Below, piece after piece: positions 1 through 7,052 of a stretch of DNA of 9,175 bases (positions are counted from its first letter, which is position 1; every line of letters starts with the position of its first letter). The stretch is from Rhodoferax sp. GTDB lineage: Bacteria; Pseudomonadota; Gammaproteobacteria; Burkholderiales; Burkholderiaceae_C. The stretch is taken from positions 1 to 9,175 of the forward strand of contig JALNWC010000074.1 in the NCBI GenBank assembly GCA_023231075.1. Reading direction: 5' to 3'. The notes under the pieces were generated by a model. That model did not search any database. It was not told the DNA's origin and saw only the letters and a program-made list of their open reading frames with translations. The translations under genes and the position numbers were made by a program.

Positions 1-893
1 CTGGGTCCAAATGCACAACCCCTGGGCCGGTCTCCAGCAGCGGGTACTCGACCATCAATGACCGCCAATCGATCACTGCGCGGCGTTGACAGACGCGGAA
101 TCGCTGCAAAAAGTCCACAGGTGTAAGGATGCTTTGGAGCGGAGTAAAGAGTGCGAACGCTGGCACTTTCTACGATTCGTCCTGCATACATGACAGCCAC
201 ACGGTCACAAAAACTGGCAACCACGCCCAGATCATGCGTGATGATGACAATGGCCATTCCTAACTCATCGCGTAAGCTGCGCAATAAATCCAGAATCTGT
301 GCTTGAAGAGTGACATCCAACGCTGTTGTGGGCTCATCAGCAATCAACAACTGAGGTTTACAAATCAGCGCCATGGCAATCAATACACGTTGACGCAGTC
401 CCCCTGAGAGTTCATGCGGGTACTGCAACAGCCGACGTTTTGGTGCATTGACACCCACCCGGTTGAGCATGTGCAAGACCAACTCGTTTTGTTGTAAGCG
501 CGTCAGTCTTTGGTGCAGACTGACAGCTTCGCGAAGCTGATCCCCAATCGTGAAAGTTGGGTTCAGACTGGTCATGGGATCTTGAAAAACCACACCAATA
601 CGCTTGCCCCAGACTTCCCGTAGCGCAGATCGGGACAAGGACATGAGGTCAAGCTCATCCAGTCTCATCCGCCCACTTTCAATGTGGCTTGGGGGTGTCG
701 CTTGAAGCCGGATCGCAGACATGGCCATCACACTTTTGCCACAACCAGACTCGCCCACGATGCCCAGCGTTTGGCCTGAATCCACCGAGAACGAAACCCC
801 ATCAACCACCCTTGCAGCACCCGGGTTGAGTCCAAAGCTCACGGCGAGATCATCAACGGAAAACAATGGCTCGCGCATTGGAAGTGCAGTCAT
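1..893 (-). CDS. Peptide-type ABC transporter ATP-binding protein, OppD/DppD-like (C-terminus cut by window edge)
   Basis: This is the cytoplasmic ATPase that would energise the importer permeases encoded upstream. The frame is open from ATG at 893 to the left edge, giving 297 residues plus a partial codon. Visible motifs are Walker A GESGCGKS (about 47-54), the Q-loop VFQDPMTSLNP (about 102-112), the signature LSGGLRQR (162-169, Leu where Met is more usual), Walker B LLIADEP with catalytic Glu187, the D-loop ALD (191-193) and the H-loop His220. The C-terminal part has HPYTCGLF and VPAAG..P.GCAFGP, the start of the oligopeptide-transporter C-terminal domain with its cysteine-containing motif. 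About 30 residues are probably missing at the edge. Family members normally pair with an OppF/DppF ATPase, which may lie just beyond the window. The start is fixed by a TAG stop three codons upstream, and the only nearby alternative is Met6. No good Shine-Dalgarno sequence is visible. The gap to the amidase stop is 52 bases. Confidence 0.95.
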   Translation of the reverse strand, partial: MTALPMREPLFSVDDLAVSFGLNPGAARVVDGVSFSVDSGQTLGIVGESGCGKSVMAMSAIRLQATPPSHIESGRMRLDELDLMSLSRSALREVWGKRIGVVFQDPMTSLNPTFTIGDQLREAVSLHQRLTRLQQNELVLHMLNRVGVNAPKRRLLQYPHELSGGLRQRVLIAMALICKPQLLIADEPTTALDVTLQAQILDLLRSLRDELGMAIVIITHDLGVVASFCDRVAVMYAGRIVESASVRTLYSAPKHPYTCGLFAAIPRLSTPRSDRLAVIDGRVPAAGDRPRGCAFGP

Positions 894-945
894 CTTGGAC
901 TAGGCAACGCAGCAATGGTCGTGTAGCTTTCTGTTTTCATGACGA

Positions 946-1920
946 TCAATCGAACACGATACAAGGAAAGTAAAACGACACAACCCAGTTCGGGAAATCC
1001 ACGATTTCACTGATGCGCAAGTCACCGCAGACACTGCACAACATGTATGCCTCGACTGCAGGCATGCCATGTCGGTTACAGAGCAATTCAATCATGCCAC
1101 TTACCGCATGGCGGGCTGCCTGCATCAGGTCAGTCCCGATGCCCGTGGTGACCTCGTAGCCCTTGGCATCGAGGTGCCGCGTCACAGGACCAGGTGTTTT
1201 GAAACGCGGAAAGGCCAAGGGTGTTTGCTTGATGAGTTCAAACTGCAGTGCCACACTCATGGGGCTTTCAATCGCCGTCCCACAAACCTCGCCATCGCCC
1301 TGCGCTGCATGCGTGTCGCCTACTGAAAACAGTGCGCCAGCCACTTCGACCGGCAGATAGAGCTCTGTACCGGCTGAGATATCACGCACATCCATGTTGC
1401 CGCCCACCCGGCGCGGCGGCACTATGCTATGCAAGCCAGCTTCGGCCGGCGCCACGCCAATGGTCCCGGTGAAGGGCTTCAAGGGGACCTTTCCCCATTT
1501 GCCGAACATGGCAGGCGCCATACTTGCGGGGTCGTACGACCACACATGCAAAGCCGGTTCCTTGAAGTCATCGGCAAGAAGACCAAAGCCGGGTATGTTG
1601 GCAGTCCAACCCCAACCTGAGGGACGGAAAGACTGAAGCGTGACCTTGAGGACATCGCCAGGCTCAGCGCCCTCAATGAAGATCGGACCCGTGACGGGGT
1701 TGATGCGTCCGAAATCCAGGGTGCTGACATCTTCTACTTTTGAGGAAGCAGAAATCTGGCCACCGGAGGCCTCGTAAACCTCGAACTCGACCGCCGTACC
1801 CGGTTCGATACGTAGCACAGGCGGTAGCGCGTTATTCCAGCCGACATGGCTCTGAGCGTGATGGATGGTATGCGCAGGGCATCCGCAACCGGAACTGTGG
1901 GTGTGTGGTGTCAGGCTCAT
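946..1920 (-). CDS. Acetamidase/formamidase family protein (FmdA/AmdA)
   Basis: This 324-residue protein has the layout of the FmdA/AmdA family, metal-dependent amidases that release ammonia from formamide, acetamide or related short amides. Seen in order: the N-terminal H..VGWNNALPPVLRI..G segment (about 20-41), EASGGQ (50-55), the glycine/tryptophan-rich SGWGWTANIPGFG (101-113), the GGNMDVRD strand (173-180), the conserved core block FSVGDTHAAQGDGEVCGTAIE (198-218), and a C-terminal AYMLCSVCGDLRI (291-303). There is no signal peptide, so it should act in the cytoplasm. Oddities are a Cys/His-rich N-terminus (HTHSSGCGC, then His18, His20 and His21) and a CxxC at 295-298. The gene starts 9 bases after the binding-protein stop with an AGGAGG ribosome site, so it is almost certainly co-transcribed and translationally coupled. 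Family membership is secure. The true amide substrate is unknown, and related FmdA-like proteins may act on other amides. Confidence 0.93.
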   Translation of the reverse strand: MSLTPHTHSSGCGCPAHTIHHAQSHVGWNNALPPVLRIEPGTAVEFEVYEASGGQISASSKVEDVSTLDFGRINPVTGPIFIEGAEPGDVLKVTLQSFRPSGWGWTANIPGFGLLADDFKEPALHVWSYDPASMAPAMFGKWGKVPLKPFTGTIGVAPAEAGLHSIVPPRRVGGNMDVRDISAGTELYLPVEVAGALFSVGDTHAAQGDGEVCGTAIESPMSVALQFELIKQTPLAFPRFKTPGPVTRHLDAKGYEVTTGIGTDLMQAARHAVSGMIELLCNRHGMPAVEAYMLCSVCGDLRISEIVDFPNWVVSFYFPCIVFD

Positions 1921-1925
1921 GGATG

Positions 1926-1931
1926 CCTCCT
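1926..1931 (-). promoter_or_regulatory. Shine-Dalgarno site of the acetamidase/formamidase gene, overlapping the preceding stop codon
   Basis: On the minus strand the sequence reads TAGGAGGCATCCATG. AGGAGG lies 5 bases before the ATG at 1920, and its first two bases are part of the TAG stop (1930-1932) of the binding-protein gene. It is the strongest ribosome-binding site in the window. It decides the start and implies that ribosomes finishing the binding protein re-initiate on the amidase. Confidence 0.85.
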
Positions 1932-3546
1932 ACTTGTTGATGTACACATGGTCATAGTTGATCGGGATGCGCACTGGATCAACAAACAATGCATCAGACC
2001 CGCCGAGGCGCTTGGAGCGGATGCTGAAGCGCTGTTCGTTAAAGATCGGGGCCCACGGTGCGTCTTTCATGATGTCCGTGAAAATGCCCTTCCATAGCTG
2101 CGCTCGTTCACCGGCTTTGGCCGGGCTGGACATCGCGTCAGCTTCCTGTGCACGTTTGTCAAGGTCTTTGTTGCAATACCAAGACCAATTCCATCCGCCT
2201 GCGGTTGCTCCAGCACAACCCAAGATGGGACCATAGAAATTGGATGGATCTGGAAAATCTGCGATCCACGCCATGCCGCCGGACCAGATCATGGGTGCCG
2301 TCATGGGCTTGCCACCAGCAGCGATGACGTTGGCCTGGGCCAAATTCTTGAGAGCAACTTTGATACCGATCTTGGACAGGTCTTCCTGGATCGCCTGTGC
2401 AATGCGTGGGTTGGGGTCAACGTTGTACACATACAGTTGGGTCGCAAAGCCCTTCTCCAGACCTGCTTGCTTGAGCAGTTCTTTGGCTTTGACAATGTCG
2501 TATGGGTAACCCTTGTACTCCTTGTCGTAGCCCGGCATGGTGGGCGGCAGGGGCTGGTTGGCAACCAACGCGCGATTGTTGATGATTTTGACGATGCGCG
2601 CCTTGTCAATGGCCATGTTGATGGCTTGTCGAACTTCAAGCTTGTCAAACGGCTTCATTTGCACATTCATCGTCACATAACCGGTCTGGAGTTGTCCCCC
2701 TTCTATGATCATGTTTTTGTACTTTGGATCGTTACGTATCTGCAAAAACTTCGCGGGCGGGATGCCGTCCCCTGCAAAGTCTGCTTCCCCCTTTTCAAGC
2801 TTGAGTAACGCGGTCATGGGCTCAAGACCCACCTGGAAAGTAATCTGATCTAGCTTGGGCAAACCCTTCATGAAGTAATCCGGGTTGCGCTTGAGCACTA
2901 ACTGTTGTCCCAGTTTCCATTCAGCCAGCATGAAGGCACCGCTTCCCACCACTTTTTTACCAAAATCTTTACCGGCTTTTTCGACGGCTTCTTTGGGAAC
3001 CACAGAGGCAAAGTTGATGGCCATGGCGTGCAGGAAAGTCGCATCAGGTCGCGTCAGGGTGAATTTGACGGTGAACGGATCGACCACGACTATGCCTTTG
3101 ACATCTTTGGCTTTGCCCTTTTTATAAGCCTCCATGCCGCTGATACTGTCAAAGAATCCGGCACCTGGGCTTTCCGTCTTGGGGTTGGTGGTGCGCTCAA
3201 TGGAGTATTTGACGTCTTGAGATCCGATCTCACGTCCATTGTGAAATTTCACGCCCTTGTGCAGTTTGAATGTGTAATGAAGGCCGTCAGGCGAGATGTC
3301 GTAACTTTCCGCCAGGCTCGGTGTGAGTTCTGCGGTACCCGGTTTGTAATCCATCAAGCGTACAAACAGACTTTTGATAATCGACCAATTCACCCAGTCA
3401 TAACCAATCGCAGGATCCAATGTGACGATGTCGTCTTTATAAGTCACCACAATGGAACCACCCTGCGGGCTCTCTTGTGCAAATGTCGGTGAGGCGGCAA
3501 TTGCAATGGTTGCCAGAACGGCAGCGGTCAGTACACGAAGCTTCAT
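1930..3546 (-). CDS. ABC transporter substrate-binding protein, family 5 (peptide/nickel type), set B
   Basis: This 538-residue periplasmic solute receptor would deliver ligand to the set B permeases just upstream. It starts with a Sec signal peptide: Lys2/Arg4, a hydrophobic Ala/Leu/Ile core to about residue 18, and probable cleavage at TFA|QES after Ala23. No lipobox cysteine is present, so it should be soluble. The mature protein has SBP_bac_5 landmarks: LDPA (43-46), LTPSLAESYDISPDGLHYTFKL (about 74-95), the GVKFHNG segment (98-104) with DVKYSIER (111-118), VVGSGAF (199-205), LKRNPDYF (218-225), EVRQAINMAIDK (304-315) and, near the C-terminus, MAWIADFPDP (425-434). Length fits the family. 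Cys444 and Cys458 could form a disulfide. The gene follows the DppB-type permease by 50 bases, with only a weak purine-rich stretch before the ATG. Family 5 proteins bind peptides, glutathione, nickel, opines and other ligands, so the ligand cannot be named. Confidence 0.95.
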   Translation of the reverse strand: MKLRVLTAAVLATIAIAASPTFAQESPQGGSIVVTYKDDIVTLDPAIGYDWVNWSIIKSLFVRLMDYKPGTAELTPSLAESYDISPDGLHYTFKLHKGVKFHNGREIGSQDVKYSIERTTNPKTESPGAGFFDSISGMEAYKKGKAKDVKGIVVVDPFTVKFTLTRPDATFLHAMAINFASVVPKEAVEKAGKDFGKKVVGSGAFMLAEWKLGQQLVLKRNPDYFMKGLPKLDQITFQVGLEPMTALLKLEKGEADFAGDGIPPAKFLQIRNDPKYKNMIIEGGQLQTGYVTMNVQMKPFDKLEVRQAINMAIDKARIVKIINNRALVANQPLPPTMPGYDKEYKGYPYDIVKAKELLKQAGLEKGFATQLYVYNVDPNPRIAQAIQEDLSKIGIKVALKNLAQANVIAAGGKPMTAPMIWSGGMAWIADFPDPSNFYGPILGCAGATAGGWNWSWYCNKDLDKRAQEADAMSSPAKAGERAQLWKGIFTDIMKDAPWAPIFNEQRFSIRSKRLGGSDALFVDPVRIPINYDHVYINK

Positions 3547-3596
3547 GGTGATGCACTTTCTGATAGGTTGAAGGAACGGGGATTCGATAAATTTGG

Positions 3597-4517
3597 CTAG
3601 CGCAGCTGAATGCGCGGATCAATCAAGGGAGCCACAAGATCTGCCAGCAGGTTGCCCAAAATGATCGCAACTGCTGCAACCAAGGTGACACCCATGATGA
3701 TCGGGATGTCCACTTGTTGAATGGCTTGCCAGGCAAGCTGGCCAATTCCAGGCCAACCAAAAACCGACTCAACCACCACGGCTCCACTCATGAACAGACC
3801 GATATCAATACCGATCATGGCGACCACAGGCAAAGCGGCGTTGCGAAGTGCATGGCGCAGCAGAATGCGGAGTTGCGACGCACCCTTTGCCCGTGCGGTG
3901 CGAATGTAGTCTTGTGTGAGCACTTCAATCATCGAAGAACGCAGCATTCGCGCGTACCAGCCAGCGCCCAACAAACCCAACGTCATGGCAGGCAGAACCA
4001 GGTGCTTGATTTCCCCGTACCCCCCCACCGGGAACCAGTCCAGCACCACAGAAAAGGTGTACAGCATGGCCAGACTGGCCACAAATTGGGGGGTAGAGAC
4101 GCCGACAAATGACAGCATCATCACGACATCATCTGAGCGCCGCCCCTGACGGGCTGCAGCAAAAATACCGATGACCAAACCAATGACAAGCTCGCATCCA
4201 ATGGCTGCCACCATCAGGAGAAGTGTTGCCGGCAACCGCGACGCGACAACCTCGCCCACTTCAGTTTTTTGGGCATACGAACGGCCCAAATCTCCCTGGA
4301 TCAAATGGGTCACATAACGACCGTATTGCTCGTAAAACGGCAGATCCAGGCCCAGCTGTGTGCGAATGCTCGCGACCGTTTCTGCTGTGGCGCTACGCCC
4401 AGCGATCTGGCGCGCAGGGTCCGCTGGCAGTATGTAAAGCAGCGCAAAAGTAATCAAGGTCACGCCCAATAGCAGCAACGCAGCTTGCGACAGACGTCCT
4501 AACAGATACCGAATCAT
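3597..4517 (-). CDS. ABC transporter permease, DppB/OppB-like, set B
   Basis: This 306-residue inner-membrane permease is one half of the translocation pore of the set B importer. The N-terminal MIRYLLGRL leads into the first membrane helix (about 11-30), followed by the family's periplasmic segment LGLDLPFYEQYGRY (55-68) and QGDLGRSY (74-81). Further hydrophobic helices lie near 98-122, 132-160, 172-190, 230-255 and 274-298. The cytoplasmic EAA loop, which docks on the ATPase, is clear: DYIRTARAKGASQLRILLRH (203-222) followed by ALRNA. FGWPGIGQL (253-261) and the terminal PLIDPRIQLR are typical of the DppB/GsiC family. The ATG overlaps the stop of the upstream DppC-type gene in an ATGA tetranucleotide (4514-4517), which indicates translational coupling. 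This C-before-B order is the reverse of the usual dppBC order and of set A in this window. Confidence 0.95.
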   Translation of the reverse strand: MIRYLLGRLSQAALLLLGVTLITFALLYILPADPARQIAGRSATAETVASIRTQLGLDLPFYEQYGRYVTHLIQGDLGRSYAQKTEVGEVVASRLPATLLLMVAAIGCELVIGLVIGIFAAARQGRRSDDVVMMLSFVGVSTPQFVASLAMLYTFSVVLDWFPVGGYGEIKHLVLPAMTLGLLGAGWYARMLRSSMIEVLTQDYIRTARAKGASQLRILLRHALRNAALPVVAMIGIDIGLFMSGAVVVESVFGWPGIGQLAWQAIQQVDIPIIMGVTLVAAVAIILGNLLADLVAPLIDPRIQLR

Positions 4518-5383
4518 GTGCGCCGTGCCCCCATTGTGGGGTCAAGCATCAGACGCAACGCATCCCCCAAGACGTTAAAACATACTGCCATCAGCACAAT
4601 CGCAGCACCGGGAATAAACACCAGCCAGGGTGCCGTGGAGAAGTAGCTCTGATTCTCAAAAATGATATTGCCCCAGGACGGTGTCGGGGGCTGCACCCCA
4701 ATACCCAAAAAAGACAATGTAGCTTCAAGCAACACCGTCGTCGCAATGCCCAAGGTGCCGTAAACAATGAGCGTGGGGACCAGATGCGGAACAATATGGC
4801 GAAACAACACGCGCGCGGGAGTGGCACCCAAACTGATGGTGGCCTCAACAAAACTGCGCTCCGCCAATGCCACCGTCTGGGTGTACACCACTCGCGCTAT
4901 TTGCACCCAGTTGACCATGGCGATCACCATTGCCACGATCCACAAGCTGGGGGTAAAGATGGCGGACAACACAATGGCCAGCAACAGGGCCGGAAAGCAC
5001 ATCATCAGGTCAGTGAACCTCATCAATGCGACACCGACCCAGCCGCGTAGAAAACCGCCAAAAACACCAATCACCGTGCCAAATGCCAAGGCGACGCCGT
5101 TGGCCACGATGCCGATGATCAAGGACGTTTGAGCACCAAAAATCACCCGGGAAAACAAGTCCCGCCCAAGCAGATCTGTACCAAACCAGAACTTGGCGGA
5201 AGGCGGCAGCGGTGCTCCTTCAAGCGTCAACCCATCAAAAAAGGTTTCCTCTGGCGGGTAAGGTGCTAACCAAGTCGCGCCAACTGCGACAAGGACGAGC
5301 AGCAATACCATGACGGCTGCAAAGCGGGTTGATTTGTTAACCAATTTGTAAATATTTCGATGTTTTAGACCAAAGATGAACAT
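4514..5383 (-). CDS. ABC transporter permease, DppC/OppC-like, set B
   Basis: This protein is the second pore subunit of the set B importer. I chose the ATG at 5383 (289 residues). An in-frame GTG at 5389 adds two residues, and neither start has a convincing ribosome site. A short basic cytoplasmic N-terminus precedes the first helix (about 23-41). The DppC landmark FGTDLLGRDLFSRVIFGAQ follows at about 67-85, then helices near 86-112, 128-146, 148-166, 203-230 and 255-275. SFLGIGVQPPTPSWG (about 224-238) and FNVLGDALRLMLDP (about 269-282) are family signatures. The EAA loop reads SFVEATISLGATPARVLFRH (about 177-196). Its first half departs from the more usual EAARALG form seen in the set A paralogue. 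The gene lies 51 bases after the Ntn-hydrolase stop with no visible promoter or terminator between them. It differs clearly in sequence from the set A DppC, so this is not a recent duplication. Confidence 0.94.
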   Translation of the reverse strand: MFIFGLKHRNIYKLVNKSTRFAAVMVLLLVLVAVGATWLAPYPPEETFFDGLTLEGAPLPPSAKFWFGTDLLGRDLFSRVIFGAQTSLIIGIVANGVALAFGTVIGVFGGFLRGWVGVALMRFTDLMMCFPALLLAIVLSAIFTPSLWIVAMVIAMVNWVQIARVVYTQTVALAERSFVEATISLGATPARVLFRHIVPHLVPTLIVYGTLGIATTVLLEATLSFLGIGVQPPTPSWGNIIFENQSYFSTAPWLVFIPGAAIVLMAVCFNVLGDALRLMLDPTMGARRT

Positions 5384-5434
5384 GAGCACATGGCTTAGTG
5401 GAAAGCAATAAACATGCCTGCTGATTGCAAGCGC

Positions 5435-7042
5435 CTACCAAGCCGCCACAGAGCCATCGGTGCGTGGCTCGGTACCGCCACACAGCACACCTTGCGCGTT
5501 TCGCCAAATGATTTGTCCGCGGCCAAAGGCAATACGGTTGTTGGACCATGTCACGTCATGTCCCAGAGCCGCCAGACTGTGATACAGATGCTCGGGCATA
5601 GAACGCTCAATGTTGACGCGGTTTGCGCCTTCCCACTCCCAGCGCGGTGCATCCAAGGACGCTTGAGGATTCAAACCGAAGTCCACGGTGTTCATCACCA
5701 TTTGGACATGGCCTTGCGGTTGCATGAATCCACCCATCACCCCAAAAGGTCCAACGGCTTGACCGTTCTTGGTTAAAAAGCCTGGAATGATCGTGTGGTA
5801 GGGGCGCTTACCTGGAGCCAGACAATTGGGATGCTCAGGCTTCAATGAAAAATTATTGCCGCGGTTGTGCAAAGCAATCCCGGTACCCGGTACTACCATG
5901 CCAGAACCAAATCCCATGTAGTTGCTTTGAATGAAAGACACCATGTTGCCGTCTTTGTCAGCTGTACTCAGGTAAACCGTGCCGCCGCGCGAAGGCTCTC
6001 CTGGCAATGGCAAGCTGGCGCGGACCCCCACCAGGCCACGACGCTCATCGGCATAGGAGTCACTGAGCAAGTCAGCCACAGACACGCGCATGTTTGCAGG
6101 TTCGGCAATATGCGCAAATCCATCTGCAAAAGCCAGCTTGATGGCTTCAATCTGTCGGTGGTGTGTGAACAAAGAATCGCGGTCTGAAAACTCGAAACCT
6201 TTCAGAATATTCAACGCCATCAAGGCCACCATGCCATGGCCGTTGGGCGGAATCTCCCACACGTCATAACCTCGGTAGTTAACGCTGATGGGCTCACACC
6301 AGTCCACTTTGTAGCTGGCCAAGTCAGACACACTGAGATGACCGCCAGCCGCTTGCACAAACGCAGCGATGCGTTCGGCCAGCGCGCCACGGTAAAAACT
6401 TTCTGCACGGCTGTTTGCGATGGATTCCAGCGTTTGCGCATGGGCCATCGACTGCCATATTTCACCGGCTTGAGGCGCGCGCTCAGGTGCAAAGGTGTCA
6501 AACCAGGATTTGAAGTGTGCATCCTTGAATTGTTGCTTGAACAGTTTGAAGGCTTGCTGCCAGGCGAAAGCCACCGAAGGCGATACCGGAAAACCACCCT
6601 GGGCCAGTTCAATGGCGCCGGCCATCGAGGTACCCAAAGGCAAGCGCCCAAAGCGCTCAGACAAAGCGGCCCAGGCGGCAGGCGTTCCCGGCACGGTGAT
6701 GGGAAGCGGTCCGTATTTGGGCACCTCCGCATGACCCAGGGACGTCATCTTTTCGAGCGTCAAACTCTGGGGCGCAGGGCCACTAGCGTTCAGTCCGTGC
6801 AACTTACCGTTGTACCAGACCAAGGCAAACGCATCGCCACCGATACCGTTGGCGGTTGGCTCAACCACGGTCAGTGCGGCAGCCGTGGCAACGGCTGCAT
6901 CGATAGCGTTACCTCCCGCTTGCAAGACCTGCAGCCCAGCCTGTGCAGCCAAGGGTTGCGATGTCGCCACCATGCCACGCTTGGCATAGACCACGTTGCG
7001 ACGAGAGGCGTATGGGTAGTTCAATGCATCAAATGAAAACAT
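5435..7042 (-). CDS. Gamma-glutamyltransferase-family Ntn hydrolase, leaderless (YwrD/HpxW-like type)
   Basis: This 535-residue proenzyme belongs to the gamma-glutamyltransferase family, whose members self-cleave before a threonine that becomes the N-terminal nucleophile. The candidate is Thr355 in SRGGTVYLSTADKDGN (351-366), predicting chains of about 354 and 181 residues. Other family features are GGNAIDAAVA (43-52), NGIGGDAFALVW (65-76), PITVPGTPAAW (114-124), FGSGMVVPGTGIAL (378-391), APGKRPYHTIIPGF (409-422) and GVMGGFMQPQGHVQM (434-448). No signal peptide is present, unlike periplasmic E. coli Ggt, so it should act in the cytoplasm. The start at 7042 fits the family, with a short lead-in to VVYAKRGMVATSQP. 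A longer reading to 7093 would overlap the upstream permease by 41 bases. Only 10 bases separate it from that permease, and an AGG lies within the TAGG of the permease stop. Most glutamyl-contact residues of E. coli Ggt are replaced, so it may cleave another amide. Oxamate amidohydrolase (HpxW) is a family precedent. Confidence 0.93.
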   Translation of the reverse strand: MFSFDALNYPYASRRNVVYAKRGMVATSQPLAAQAGLQVLQAGGNAIDAAVATAAALTVVEPTANGIGGDAFALVWYNGKLHGLNASGPAPQSLTLEKMTSLGHAEVPKYGPLPITVPGTPAAWAALSERFGRLPLGTSMAGAIELAQGGFPVSPSVAFAWQQAFKLFKQQFKDAHFKSWFDTFAPERAPQAGEIWQSMAHAQTLESIANSRAESFYRGALAERIAAFVQAAGGHLSVSDLASYKVDWCEPISVNYRGYDVWEIPPNGHGMVALMALNILKGFEFSDRDSLFTHHRQIEAIKLAFADGFAHIAEPANMRVSVADLLSDSYADERRGLVGVRASLPLPGEPSRGGTVYLSTADKDGNMVSFIQSNYMGFGSGMVVPGTGIALHNRGNNFSLKPEHPNCLAPGKRPYHTIIPGFLTKNGQAVGPFGVMGGFMQPQGHVQMVMNTVDFGLNPQASLDAPRWEWEGANRVNIERSMPEHLYHSLAALGHDVTWSNNRIAFGRGQIIWRNAQGVLCGGTEPRTDGSVAAW

Positions 7043-7052
7043 GTTTATCAGC

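Noticed and set aside
894..945. Possible terminator between the amidase and the ATPase gene
   Set aside because: The 52-base gap shows no GC-rich hairpin followed by a T run on the minus strand, so read-through into the ATPase gene is more likely.
2905..3492. Plus-strand open frame of 195 codons
   Set aside because: It is antisense to the set B binding-protein gene and shows no domain, leader or ribosome site. It is explained as a shadow of the real gene's codon pattern.
5384..5434. Possible internal promoter between the hydrolase and the set B DppC gene
   Set aside because: A TTGCAA and a weak TATTGC can be picked out, but the spacing is only 14 bases and no operator-like repeat is present. 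The evidence is too weak to call.
6236..7036. Plus-strand open frame of 266 codons
   Set aside because: It lies wholly antisense to the hydrolase gene, its translation is Arg/His/Gly-rich without any recognisable domain, and the minus-strand protein has clear family motifs throughout.
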